From: Capitulum mitella
Taxonomy: Eukaryota > Arthropoda > Thecostraca > Pollicipedomorpha > Pollicipedidae
Direction: 5' to 3'
Assembly (NCBI GenBank): GCA_030062745.1
Contig: CP099842.1
Location: 22,539,822-22,603,821, forward strand
DNA: 64,000 nucleotides
Part shown: one piece after another, positions 23,581-40,039 of the stretch
Numbering within the stretch: the first letter of the stretch is position 1
How the letters are laid out: each line of letters opens with the position of its first letter
Made by a program: the position numbers and the translations under genes
Notes under the pieces: generated by a model
What the model was told of the DNA's origin: nothing
The model's database searches: none
Seen by the model: only the letters and a program-made list of their open reading frames with translations

Positions 23581-25081
23581 GGTGGATGATAACCAAGATA
23601 GAGATGCAAATTTAGTTCTGTTCCACACGTCACAAAGCACCGCCAAGCAATCCAATCCGCAGGAACACAGTTGGAGAGGATTCCGGGGCGGACGCAAGGT
23701 CGTAATTTTTCACATCTTCAGACATTTCGTTCTAAAAAATGTTGAACTGGGCGAAGTGAATTATTTTGCTCTTCCAAGGAACAAAAAGTCTTTCCCGCAC
23801 AGACATCCAGCTATCCCATTCTAGTAATGCTTACTAATGATTTTCATGGTTTGTCGCACATCGGAATTATCAGTCTTGTGACCCATTCCGGAATAGAAAT
23901 GCAACGTTTCTCTCAGTCCACGTTGTAACTGTACAAATAAATCTGTGTGCACCTTGTAAACCTTGCTCTCAATACTGGCCTGTATGTACACTTGCCATTC
24001 TGGCTACACATAAAGGTGCACATTACTTCGGTTTTGCTCTCATTCTTTTTCATTTTGTTCTCACCAATGTCAGGTCGCGAATGTAAAATTTTAGCCTTGG
24101 CACACCAGGTCACGCTTTCATACCATTAGCCCATCACGCACGATCGGAACGCGTCAAAAGGTACGCCTATAATTTCTTAATTTACAACTGAGGTTAGCGC
24201 CATGTTCGAGACCCCACCATACCGCGACATCGCGAATAATTCTAATAAACTATACGCAACACTCGCCCTTCACTGGCAAGCAGGATGTTGAAAACTTTAA
24301 CACCAATCTGGGTAGCTGGCCCACGCCACCGACAGCAGAATACCCGGAACTGAGCTGTTGGGAATCTCGGCGATGAAACTGAGTAGAACGCTGACAGTCG
24401 CATTTGCTCAAGGCAGGGCCATACTCAGAAGTCCCGCAACAGGAACAGTCGCCCCCGCCATCCAAGGGGAATCAAATTATAAATGGACTGCTCCACAGCA
24501 ACCAAATCGGAAATTCAAAAACTGTCCTCTCTCAATACGAGATGACAAGAAAGTTGCATGACTAGAGCAAAATCCCGGCCACATTCTGCGAATCACGCTC
24601 ACTTCCTGGGTGTCTGAAACGATCCTTCATTGCTACGTCGATCCATCAAGCACATGTCTATGTCAATCAATGAAGCTAGCGTATGACATACCATCTACGC
24701 AGTCGAACAACCATGCAGATGCTCATACCCGTCCTTCGGGACAGCCGACGGCGCATACGAGTGTCCAGCTCCAATGTGTGGCGAGCTTGTCTTTCCCGTC
24801 CTCCCCTCCCCCTGAATTCGCCGCAGGCACGTCCGAGGCCCCTGACCACGTATCCAATTCACGCCGTGAACAAGCGAAGCCGTGCCGAGCGGCCGTCGCA
24901 GCCGCTCTGGCCGGTTCCGGCCCGGCTCGCCACCCTCAATACGCGGCACGTGGGGACACAATGGCCAGCCGGCCACGGGCCGAATACCAACGACCATCGA
25001 GCGGAGCGTACCGGGACTCGAGACAGTGGGGCCGGCCGGGCCGAGCGCAGAGCGGCCCGCATACTCCGGACAGAGCAGACC
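23581..25081. other. no gene recognised; GC island from 24800
   Basis: About 1.5 kb with no recognisable gene. GC and CpG content rises sharply from 24800, where frames open on both strands. None has a domain I recognise. Confidence 0.35.
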
Positions 25082-25184
25082 AGATCAGCCGCCAGAGCTG
25101 ACCTCAAGGCTCAGCAGATCAGCCGCCAGACCTGACCTCCGGGCTGAGCAGATCAGCCGCCAGACCCGAGACGAATCAGCTGGA
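25082..25184. repeat. 34-bp tandem repeat, three copies
   Basis: AGATCAGCCGCCAGA recurs at 25082, 25116 and 25150, giving a 34-bp period with an incomplete third copy. Confidence 0.9.
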
Positions 25185-25451
25185 CCAGCCGGGCCTGAGA
25201 ACTCCCAAACAACGCGGCCGGCAGGCGCAGAACGGCCGGCAGACTCGGAGACAACACAGCCGGCAGTGCCGCGACAGCCCACCGAGCAGAACCGGGCGCA
25301 GAGTAAAACCATAGACGGAGAGCGGCCGCTGGTGATGCGGAGACGACGCAGCTGTGTGGGTGGACGGCAGCGTTGTTAACAAAGGCTGGCTGTTCACGGA
25401 AAAAATTGGCAGAGATCAACAGGGGAGGATGGAATACCGGGAGGAAGAAGG

Positions 25452-25753
<302 letters not shown>

Positions 25754-25934
25754 AACTGTTGTTTCCTGGCCTCAGTGCCGGACACTAGCTGACCGTTAGC
25801 CGCAGTAAACAGGGGGTAAGGAACTGAGGGTTCAGGTAACTGCGCCATCATCCATCAGGAGAACCATTTCAGTGCGACCGGCATGCCATCTGTGCGGTGT
25901 ATGACATCAAGCTATCAATGTTGAAACACCCATT

Positions 25935-26070
25935 CAGCGAATGAATATGCAAACAAAGATGAACTGCATATTAACAACATACGTTAATTGCATGCTGCAT
26001 TAGCAATTAGTTCTTCTTGCGGGTCACGATCATGCTAATCAGCAGGTTAATTACAGTCATCAAACGCGCG
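25935..26070. promoter_or_regulatory. dense homeodomain/POU/Fox motif cluster
   Basis: Within 135 bases there are AATATGCAAACAAAG (octamer-like, forkhead-like and Sox-like cores overlapping, about 25944), CGTTAATTGCATGC (25982), GCATTAGCAATTAG (25997), CATGCTAATCAGC (26031) and GGTTAATTACAG (26045). The stretch is AT-rich, lies beside the GA tract and has no coding potential. The motif density resembles developmental enhancers, but that is inference. Confidence 0.3.
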
Positions 26071-26351
26071 TAAAACCGAAAACCTGGCAGAGGTGCCGGT
26101 TTTCATTAGGCGACGTGATCACGTGACGCGATTCGGTACAATGATAGCTCTTCACACCCAGAAATGCATTTTTTCTGAACACAATTTTGACAAGCTTTAC
26201 GAATGTTTAAAGGTATGACATTTACGGTGTACAGAGAGAAGAACAAGAACAAAGGCAACATGTAGTTAATGTACGTTATTGTCTAAAGAACGTGCCACAG
26301 CGCAGCGGATTCTAAAGTAATCAGTAAATGGAATCTATCCTATTCTGACAT

Positions 26352-26676
26352 GTCGTGTCGGTGGCTCAGTGAATAGAGCGTCTGTCACCGTTCCCCACAC
26401 CGGGGTGACGAGTACGAGTCCCTTCGGCGCTGGCTACTTCTCCTCCAGGTCACCTGACAATTGGCCTATAGAAGGAGACACCGGTTACCGCGCGACAGTG
26501 TCAGTCATGTCGGCACGTTAAACTTTCTCTACCATATTATGACGTTAACCTGGAACTGCGCGATCAGGTGAAGGGATCCGTGCAAGTCTGTGAAACAGGC
26601 ATTGCTTAGCGCAGACTCTGGTACCAAAGCACCCTGGCAAACCATTCGGACCGAACCAAAAAATAAAAAAAATAAA
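26352..26676 (+). mobile_element. tRNA-derived SINE-like element
   Basis: The head carries an A-box-like TGGCTCAGTGA at 26362 and, about 50 bases on, a B-box-like GAGTACGAGTCCC at 26410, as in internal RNA polymerase III promoters of tRNA genes. The first 75 bases resemble a decayed tRNA. A non-tRNA body follows. The element ends in an A-rich tail, AAAAAATAAAAAAAATAAAG, near 26656-26676. No clear target-site duplication is visible. No cloverleaf good enough for a functional tRNA can be drawn. Confidence 0.6.
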
Positions 26677-28749
26677 GGTAAGAGCTAGCAAAATGACGGT
26701 GTTGAGTCAACAAAGGCAAAACAAAAAGAAACGGCTCTCAGACAACGACCTCCCAGTGCTGGTTCATGGTACCGCGCTGGGATTTCGGTTTCGATAGGTC
26801 ATTCGTGTGGTTTACACAGAAATGATCGCCTCCAGAATTATCACCACGCAAACAAAGGACAGACACCTAATAAAAACATGGTGATACGGTACAAACATGA
26901 TCTGAAGTCGGCGTGACTAACATAAGCATCGGTACTAGTCGCCACTCCTACTCTGACGAAATCCTAAAGCTGCAATTCCCATCACACCCCCTAGATGGCA
27001 CCCGAGTCCACCAAGATGCCGACTGGGACGTACGTGGCGGTGAGTACCTAACAAGCAGGTGTGAGGGAACGAGGGAAGAGGAGGCGGTTCAGCCCCCCCC
27101 CCCCAATTTTTTTTTATTCGAAGATGTCCGCTGGGTAACAAATGTTGACCGTTTTGTGGTTGGGATGATCCTGAAGTTTTTCGGGCCTCCGACGATACGA
27201 ATACTGTACGGCGGGTCCGTAATAAAATATTCGTGTCTCAAGAAAGAGCCACATTCCAAAAACAGGCATCTGATATGGTTCCTACTCACGAAGCACGAAG
27301 AAAAGATTAAAATCCTTTCATCCACCTTTGTTCTGAAAATCCCTTCATACTTCATCACACTCATCCAAGGTGATTACAAAATGCATGGACAATCCGTAAC
27401 TTGTCCTAATACCAATTCCATTTATTTTCCGACAGCTAAACGTAACAAGCGGAACCGAACAAGGCACCACATACGAGGATGACAGGCGATTAGCCAGCTG
27501 AAGGAAACAACGTGCTTTCGATCTCATTATCCGATACCAAATACCGAAGCAAACATCTTTACCCGGTATCCGAAGACAACGAAAATGACAGCTCTGTAAA
27601 TCCATTGGGCTAAAGCACAAGACACGCACATGTACGGTGCGAACAGGCTGTAGACAGCTGATTAGGTAAAGTTTCCCAAAAACCATTCCCTGCACGAAAC
27701 AATTAAGCGATTTATCCTGAACTGAAGCAAAAAAAAAGAAGAAAAACTCGCTGTCTCTGACGGTAAACAGTGACAAGTTCACACAAAACCCCATCCATCA
27801 GATGACTCTGCGTGCCGAAACCTTAAAATACCATAAATCGAAAAGAAGATGTTTTGTATATGTATTGGTATTCACGTCTTAATTTCATACCTTAATGCTT
27901 CTTCTTTTTCTATATCCAAGCAAAACACATCGTTATTATACGTACGTTTAGAGGAAACGTAAGACAAATGCCGGGCAAGGCTTATCAGATGTTGGGCCAC
28001 ATCACTTACAGGTTCTTGTAAACTTAACGCGATCAGAAGATTGTCGAGAATAGCTAATTAAACACGTAAACCACAGCAGACAACCTTCAGTTTATTGTAA
28101 TCGGTGTCTATTCTGATGCATTTCTGGACCCAAATTTTATCTAATTCGTGGTGTTCAAGTGACAGCAAGGTATCTGTACTACAGAAATCGCATACCGCAC
28201 CGCTACGAAAATTTGCGATAACAAACAAAAGCTGGATATTCTCGCTGGATACCAGTCGCATTCCCGTCAAAATGCACCCGCAAACCATGCTATCGTATAT
28301 CTGCCGATATGGCTGGTAAATGCACCTCATCTGAAACGTATGAAAAATAAAAATTTGACTCTATGGCGCCCAGCGCCATCTACGTTTACCTACTCATTCT
28401 GCCATCTGTGGATGCGATTACGTTAAAGTTCAACTTGCCGCAACGCAGTATTGATATCTACCGGTACAGCCCATTTTAGAGGAGAACTTAGCCTCTGGTC
28501 ATCTATCAGATTCACGCTGAATGTGTCAGCGTCATTCAAAGCCCAATGCAAACGACCATGGCGTAAACCACAACTCTAAATGGCCTCCAAATGGTTTTAG
28601 TCATTTTCAGCCATAGCCCAATAACACACGGCGGCGCACGGTTTATTGCAATTGCATCGCAAACTGCGCAGCCGCTACACCAAACATCCGGCCGATGGAT
28701 GTACTCATGCTGCATGCCTTGCTGTACCCATGCCTTGTGCAGCACTATA
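26677..28749. other. no gene recognised
   Basis: About 2 kb of moderate GC. A plus-strand frame from a GTG at 26913 to 27482 (189 codons) is long for this composition but has no domain I recognise; it contains GGTGAGTACC at 27039, which looks like a 5' splice site and would interrupt it. A C10 run lies at 27093-27102. Confidence 0.35.
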
Positions 28750-29540
28750 CCCAAACACTGGGGTCCGAGATCCTGCGGAACACCACCTAAAGCGGAGCCT
28801 GCAGGCCAACAGCATCCCTCATGGTTGGTACCTGGTGGTCACCGCGTGAGGGGAGCCAACAGTCCGGCGGCGCCCGGTCACGCGACGGCCCCCCTCCCGC
28901 CCGGACTCGGACTCGGCGGTCATCTGGCGAGGACGGAGGATTCCAAACAGCGTCCAGAATAGACGGGCCGACGTCCAAACACCAGCCGGCGGCCGCCAGA
29001 CGGACGGTAAACACTGCCAGCGGAACCAGGCCCGGGAAAGACGCCCGACCCGCCTCCGGGCGCCGCAGGTGACGTCACAACACCCGGCACGGCTCTGCGC
29101 GTCCGTCTCTGCTGATGGCGCCATTTGCGAGCGACGGCTTGGTGGATCCCCTGGTGGGTCGTCCACTTAACCGAAGCCTGCACACAGTGGCGTGGCGTCC
29201 TGATTGTTGACACGCCTGATTACGATTCGCGGGAAGGAGGTAAAGCAAGCAAAAAAAAAAACAGACTCGCGGGTACGTTGTCTGTTGTGACTTGTGAAAC
29301 CCCGGCAGGGTTTCCCCAGACGTCCAGGCGGCCTCTTGGACACCGGCCCCGCTGCCGCCGTCATGGATCCGTCGCACTGTGTCCGCAGTCTCCACAGGAC
29401 CGTCCGGCAGGTCCCACACGGGCGCCACGCCGCCGGTGAGCGTGCGGCGGCCCGGCCGGGCGGCACGACTCAACGCACGTCCCCGTACGGCGCGCCCGGC
29501 GTCAGGACTCGTAGTCAGCTGACGTCTAGGACCGTGTGAA
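28750..29540. other. CpG island with possible but unassigned exon
   Basis: A GC-rich island with TGACGTCAC (CRE-like) at 29070. On the minus strand, about 29463-29300, a frame with GC-rich third positions reads GGVAPVWDLPDGPVETADTV and looks protein-like, but I find no splice sites that frame it. On the plus strand TTTCCCCAG (to 29320) and CGCCG|GTGAGC (29437) could bound a competing exon. I could not decide between them and call neither. Confidence 0.25.
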
Positions 29541-30984
29541 CCTCAGCGTGAGCCGCCGTCTGAAGATGTGACCCCTTCGCCTGAGTGGCCATTTGGAGAA
29601 GATGTAACCCCACATTTTGCAATGCTCTTCTTGGCCTGGTTACACAAGAATGGCATACTGACGTAGAACATCCCTGAAATCATGAACTTTGGTAACATCA
29701 TGGCTGAATTCGTTCACTTCATACAATCACTGATGGCACTGCGTTACGCTGACCGCGTGAAACACTTATGAACATATTAGATGGTTCTCAACAACACATA
29801 TTCCCACTGCCACACCTCACGGCAGATTCGTGGGAATCTCATCCCAGCAGCGTTGAACGTCAATGTGAAAAAAACGCGGGAAAGTCGGAAATGGATCCGA
29901 CCGATTTCCACCACGTCCTCAAATCACAACTGTGGGGTGGGAAATGACATCCCCACAAAACACATTTCCAAACCCAATCACTGACTCCTGGCCTATTTTT
30001 CCACTCCACCGGCAGTGATTTATAACTTTTTTTGACATGTGTAAACCAGTAATGGCCCAAACCAGGATGTGTTAAGAAGCAAAAAGAGTGGTCAAGCCAT
30101 CGCTAATACACCAGCCCAATTAGCTTTTCAAATCAGAAGTCCGCCTAAGCCAACATTTTGCCACTCCGAATCCGCAATCATCACGTGGAACGTACCTGAG
30201 CGAGGACGGCTGATTTAGTCGCCTTGATTACGAACAGCCAAGTGGCCTAAACTGCACGAATTATCTGCTGCTGACTTCCTTCTTTTACTTTACACAAGAA
30301 TCACCTGGTTAATTTGGTGTGAAGCTGTCCGAACAGGAGCAGCCAATCATCTCCTTGTTACCCGACATATGCGGACAAGCTTCGTCCCACTAGTTATATA
30401 TAACGAATATGAATATCAGCTATACATAATGAATTAATGGGCTTATGGGGCTCCATCAGGGGTCGGAAGACGGATGAGGACTACGGAAGTACATGGAATA
30501 TTTATTCCTCTGTCCAACGTCCATATAAAGTAACGCCACAACCCAAGGGTATAATACGACATGACTTGCCCCAAAGTCATGAAGCTACCATCCTCCGCCT
30601 TGTGGAGCTCATTGAAACTTCGAAACATTTCGTATAGTTTGTGGTCTGTAACGAGAGCCGATGCCTCTAAGAATATTTTCTGATGTGGCCGCGCCACCAT
30701 CATTTTAACCTCAACCACCATACTGCTAGAAACCATTTCACACCTTTACATTTACAACCGAGGTATACAACCGAGAGCAGCATGACGATGGAAAAACAAT
30801 TATAAAAGAAGTATAAGAGCGCATTTATATTTCCGTTTTTGTCGTTCACTGCTTGAAGTTTCCCTAAAACACCCAGACCAAAACAGATTTTGGGACACTG
30901 CACTTTCCGGGCCGAATATCTCGCGAGATGCATTCATTTCAGTTAGCAGAACCATTATGCGTCCGTCTCCATTGGCGAGCTGCT
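29541..30984. other. no gene recognised
   Basis: About 1.4 kb of AT-moderate sequence. I see no gene, repeat or RNA gene. Confidence 0.4.
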
Positions 30985-31160
30985 TCAGGATTAATGACAT
31001 GCAAATTCATCCGGATTTTAGTTCGGCGGACTTGGCCGGGGACTATTTTCCTCGCCGGCGCCCTCGCGCTGCATATGAATAACGCAGGCGGACGTCTCTC
31101 GGTCGGCGATGGCGAGAGACAGAATACCGGCCGCGGCCGCCGCCGAGCCGAACGCACCGC
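30985..31160. promoter_or_regulatory. GC island with octamer and GGATTA motifs
   Basis: AGGATTAATGACATGCAAAT (30988-31007) combines a bicoid/Otx-type GGATTA, an AATGA core and a perfect POU octamer. It lies next to a CpG-rich segment that also holds CATATGAATAACG at 31071. No gene is attached. This is a motif-based inference. Confidence 0.25.
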
Positions 31161-31928
31161 GCCCTTCCCAGCCAAGGTAACGCCGAAATTTTCACAGCGA
31201 GGAGGCGTGCGTGAATGCATCGAACGAGATCCGGCCTGCTGTGGAACAAATGCTGACAAACGTTAAGTGCTCACAGATGCACCACGTTCGTATTTAAGGA
31301 CATATTTTTTGCCGGTTGCATAAGTCCGGTGTTCAGGTTTTTTGTTTGGTATCAAGAAACCACCAGCGGAACTGCCTACTGAGGTTTCTGATCTGCAACA
31401 AATGCCACCGGTACAGCTACTACCCTTCAATAGCTGCCGCTTCAACCTGTCGGACTGGCAATTTTAATTCCCCGTCCTCCCGAAGCGCACTGGCGTCGCC
31501 ACACCTCGCTCGTGCAACGCACCAACGGCTTAGGACCACGCAGCACCGAAACTTTGCCAACATCAAGTGTGGACACCAACGGGCCACACATTGCCAGTAC
31601 TTGGATCAGCGGAGTAAGCTTCAGCGGAAACCCAGTGAACGCCATCAGTTCATGTCAAACTCGGTTTTCAGACATTTGCTGTCACTGAAGTTGACGCAGC
31701 GACGAAACGAACAGCGAATACCGCCGCCCAGTGTCCGCTAAGACAACGACGCACTATGCAAGATAACTATATGAAAATTGCATGCGTCTCCCTGAGACCG
31801 TTACCTTCGCGGAATTTTACGAATTATCCACGTTACAAGCATACGAACTGAATGATTAATACTCGGCTGGCTCCGCGCTGTACGAAACGCTAGAGATTGC
31901 ACGCATGTCACCAAGCGGGTACGCGTCC

Positions 31929-32135
31929 CAACATAAGCCAACGGACGCAGGAGTGGGCGTCGTCGATTTTGGTACCAGCATGACGCGGACGCCTAACGCT
32001 AAACTGGCAATCAACGAGGCTGACCGGTGGGTAAAACATAAGTCGATAAAATATAAGCCGCCCAACGTAAGCCGTCGGACGCAGAAGTCGGCACCATCGA
32101 TTCTGGTGTCAGCATTCAGCGAACGCATCGCGCTC
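31929..32135. repeat. diverged direct duplication, 131-bp spacing
   Basis: CCAACATAAGCCAACGGACG at 31929 and CCAACGTAAGCCGTCGGACG at 32060 begin two copies of a stretch of about 75 bases. Both continue through GTCGATTTTGGTACCAGCAT and ATCGATTCTGGTGTCAGCAT respectively. The copies are clearly related but substituted at many positions. Confidence 0.7.
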
Positions 32136-32166
32136 ACGCGGGCTGGTAATCACTGATTCTGTACAG

Positions 32167-32309
32167 CGGACACGGAGGGCAGCTCGGCTGCACGGTGGCG
32201 CCACCCCAGCGCAGTGGACGGCAGCGGAAGCTCCAGTGGTGTCGGCGGCCGCGGCCGGCCCGTGCACGAGGCCAGCCGTAACTACTGCGACATCGCTCGT
32301 GTCAAATAA
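32167..32309 (+). CDS. candidate terminal exon, unknown protein
   Basis: A good 3' splice site (CACTGATTCTGTACAG, AG at 32165-32166) is followed by 46 codons ending in TAA at 32307. The peptide starts DTEGSSAARWRHPSAVDGSG and ends RPVHEASRNYCDIARVK. Third positions are about 75 percent GC, higher than the flanks. Gly/Ser-rich composition suggests a disordered C-terminal tail. A second plus frame is also open, so the frame choice rests on the acceptor and codon bias only. No upstream exon was found and no family is recognised. Confidence 0.25.
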
Positions 32310-33645
32310 GGAGCACAACCCACGCCCCCTTCGGCTGCAACGAAAGCTCGCCTCTGGTGAGGACTCACCGGACAGTCTTCTTGAACAAAAATGCCGCGCA
32401 GACTGAAATTTCGCACGTATTGTTCAAATTACCGGAGAAAGATATTCCACCCATGCCAAAGTTATCCCTTGTTGCGTACTTAAGTGAATATAATCTGTGC
32501 AGGCGGAACAACAACTTTCAGAACTGCATCCGGGGGATTCTTCACAAACTTCTCGCTGAAGTTGTCCGTTCTCCCCTTGGCTTATTTCAGTGCGTTGCTT
32601 CCCCGGAGGCGATTCTAAGAAGCTTCCACTCCCCTCTTCCCCAACTGAGGGAGGAGGGATTAAGTCTGTTGCTTGCCAGTGTGCTGCTGTAACAGATCCG
32701 TAGCGACAGACGGAGTCACGAGCACCAATACCCGCCTCCGACTCAAATCAGCGACTTGGTGAATCACCAGAGCTAGTCGTGGTGTTGTGCGAGCATCCTC
32801 CCCTCACTCATTCGCGCGTGCTCCAGCAGCGACAACTCGTGACCATCAGATCGTCAGGCGTAACGAAAGGTGACGCAGTGGTGTCTCTGACAGCTGTTAG
32901 CCCAGGATATCTGATGGCTGCAAGTGTCGCTCCGCGGCTGGGGCTCACCAGCGGCAGAACGCGGGAACGTGGCGATCGTCACCGTGCTCGTGAACGCTGT
33001 TCACAGCACACGAATGCTCTGGATGTCAAACAATCCCGACAATTCTTCTTCTTTCGTAAGCCTCAGGTCACGCAGCGAAACGTAATGGCCACTCCGCCAG
33101 ACCAAGCGAATGAGGTCGTTACCGGTAAATCGAGCAATGGGAAAAGGGCCGCTACGTGTGTCCTACGGGAAACGCGGGTTTTCGTCTCCGGTCTGCAGAC
33201 TGCCCAATTATTCATTCCGCCATTTCCACGAAGTACTGCACACTGGCACTGGCTTTGCATAACCCACAAATGGAATGGAATGGTCCAAAGCACACTCCTT
33301 TTCATTGTCCTCATGCCACATTACGGCTGGAAACACCACACACAGGCGCTGCCAAACCAGGTCGATCGGAAATAAATCCGCAAAAAGCAGCTTTCTTGGG
33401 GGCGTTCCTTTCCCTGAACGCAATACGGCTGGAAGGTCAATATTTGGCCGGCGTAGGCCGCGGGTTATTCTCCGAATCATGCCGTTGTACTGGTGGCACT
33501 GTTGCCATGGGCTGCATATTCCACCAACTCTACAGACGCCCACCTTATGTTCGTGGGGCCATTCTTCGGCCACAAGCCGTCTGCTCTGTTTGCTCTGGAC
33601 GACGGATGTCGTGCGGGACGCAGGAGAAATGACCGGACTAGACGA

Positions 33646-34243
33646 CCCAGCTACCGCGGCCGGCACCGCTGTACCCTCACCAGAAACCCAGCAGCCGCGG
33701 CCGGCACCGCTGCACCCCGACCAGAGACCCAGCAGCCGCGGCCGGCACCGCTGTACCCCGACCAGAGACCCAGCAGCCGCGGCCGGCACCGCTGTGCCCT
33801 CACCAGAAACCCAGCAGCCGCGGCCGGCACCGCCGTACCCCGACCAGAGACCCAGCAGCCGCGGCCGGCACGGCTGTACCCTCACCATGGACCCAGCAGC
33901 CGCGGCCGGTATCGCTGTACCACGACCAGAGACCCAGCAGCCACGGCCGGCACCGCTGTGCCCTCACCAGGAACCCAGCAGCCGCGGCCGGCACCGCTGT
34001 ACCACGACCAGAGACCCAGCAGCCACGGCCGGCACCGCTGTACTCTCACCACGGACCCAGCAGCCGCGGCCGACACCGCTGTACTCTCACCACGGACTCA
34101 GCGGCCGCGGCCGGTACCACTGTACCCACGTCAGAGGATCTGCTGCCAGGGCCGGCACCGCTCATCGTCACCAGCGACACCCAGCACCGCTGTACGCTCA
34201 CCAGAGGACCAGCCGCCCCGGCCGGGACCGGCTTGCCCTCAGC
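33646..34243. repeat. 41-bp minisatellite
   Basis: About 14 copies of a 41-bp unit built around CAGCAGCCGCGGCCGGCACC + GCTGTACC, with CTCACCAGAAAC, CGACCAGAGAC or CTCACCACGGAC variants between. The period is not a multiple of three, so the long plus and minus frames across it (up to 353 codons) rotate through all frames and are not credible genes. A C12 run at 34260 follows. Confidence 0.93.
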
Positions 34244-38427
<4,184 letters not shown>

Positions 38428-39837
38428 CAGGGTGATCAAATGCAACTGATGTAAACAGCCACCATGGAGATATAAGTTCCAATTTTCCTCGTTAAAAGAT
38501 ATATTTTCACAGTATTATGCTTCACATTTCATCTTGGGTTGATAACAGGTTCATTTTTTGTCTTTCTCCGTGATCATCAGCTCGAAGTAGGCGCTCCTCT
38601 CAGATCACAGAACTCCGCCCTGTATTTAGCGTGTCTGGCCATCTTCCACAGACTCTCCTCCTTCATCTTGGCAGTAAAGTCCTCCATTGCCATCTTCAGT
38701 TCGGGGATCGCCTTTCGCGATCCCCGAACTGAAGACCATGACCATGTAGACCCTGACCATGTATGACATGGCCTGAGACCACGCCAACGCCCAAGCAAGA
38801 GAGGTCTGGGCTGTAGGGGAGCCAGTGGAGTTGGGAGTTGCGAAGGATGATTCAGTCTCCAAACTTCGCACGTAGGAACTCCATGACTGGTCATGTCACA
38901 TGAGCTGATGAACCATCGTATTGGAGCCACTGCTGGCGGCGAGTGGCCAGTCTTCGCATAGCTGGCCGCACCACCGTCCGCAACATCCCCAGGTAGACTG
39001 GATCTTCCACCGATCCCTCCAGTCAGTACACCGGGAGACTTGCCATCAACAATGCCCACCCAGACCGTCACTTTCTTTCTGTGCAGATTCCTGCACTTCA
39101 CAGCGGCGCACGGGTCCTCCGGGACCCAGATTACATAACTTTTTACGGCTGGGAGCGTGACGGAGAACAAACTATTTCTCATCACTCCACAAGAATCTAC
39201 TGAACCAAGCTTCTTCATGGGTCACCCAGACCATGCGCGCTGCCAGCTTGGCCTCCTCGTTGGCAGGTGAGAGGATCTGGACGAGGTCAGGCTGATACGG
39301 CTCCCAGTATTCTTCAGGATTCTCCACATCTCTCCGAAGGACATCCCTAGCTGTTCCGAGGCGAGCCTAACGTGGGCCCTGGGTTGTGGCCGGAAAAAAT
39401 CCTTAATCCTCTGGACTTCTTCTGCAGTGGGTGGAGTGCCGCCAGGAGACACGGCAGGACGCGCCGAGACTTCGTTTTTGAACCTGTAGTAGAATCCGTG
39501 GAAGGCCATCAGACTGGATACAGCTCTGGGCTTGGTCCGAAAAAAACTGCCGCCTGAAGTCTCTCCTCACGAGGATCGAGCTTTGCAGCTCACCATACTG
39601 CAAGATAGTCCAGCTGGACTGCTCTTTGGTGAAGGGGCAATGACGTTTGAACCGCCAAAGGGGAACGGTGGGAAATGGTCTAATACCTGTAGAAAAGAAC
39701 ATGAAACGCGAAATTTTCAGACGAGATAGGAAATATCCCGATGCGCACACCACAACAAACCTAGCAGAAACTTTTTTGTATCTTAGTTTATGTTGCCCGT
39801 ACAACCATAGTTTGTATCATTTCTCCTGATCACCATG
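38428..39837 (-). pseudogene. mariner-type transposon with broken transposase
   Basis: The element is 1410 bp, within the normal range for mariner elements. It starts with TA|CAGGGTGATCA (38426) and ends with TGATCACCATG|TA (39827-39839). The two ends are inverted repeats with one mismatch in 11, and TA is the expected duplicated target. The minus strand holds transposase pieces in order: FTKEQSSWTILQYGELQSS (about 39638-39580), an N-terminal recognition segment; GGTPPTAEEVQRIKDFFRPQ and EQLGMSFGEMWRILK (about 39450-39320); then VMRNSLFSVTLPA, YVIWVPEDPCAA and RKKVTVWVGIVDGK (about 39184-39040); and a tail with KMARHAKYRAEFCDL. At least three frame changes and internal stops separate them. 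It is a complete-length but dead copy. A 41-bp hairpin at 38694 interrupts the C-terminal region. Confidence 0.9.
38694..38734. repeat. perfect 18-bp hairpin inside the mariner element
   Basis: CTTCAGTTCGGGGATCGC, a five-base loop CTTTC, and the exact reverse complement of the first arm. It is followed by GACCATG repeated three times within about 30 bases. It lies in the C-terminal coding region of the transposase, where no such palindrome is expected. Confidence 0.95.
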
Positions 39838-40039
39838 TATCAGTTTAATTTCGGCAGTCAAAAGATCATATCCAACATGAAACAATCACCTATTAGTTCG
39901 GATTCGTCACGCCAAACGAAAAAGTGACGTATACTCGATTGCCGTTTTCGTAATCGGTGGGAAATGTCGTGGCACGTCCTTCCGCGCACCACGTGTCCCG
40001 TCGGGACCCTAGATATTCTCATCACTGTCCGGACTGGGA

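Noticed and set aside
26352..26430. A functional tRNA gene
   Set aside because: A- and B-box-like sequences are present, but the arms do not pair into a cloverleaf; better explained as a SINE head.
26913..27482. 189-codon frame in moderate-GC DNA
   Set aside because: Starts with GTG, no domain, and crosses a consensus-like 5' splice site and C10/T9 homopolymers; kept as a note only.
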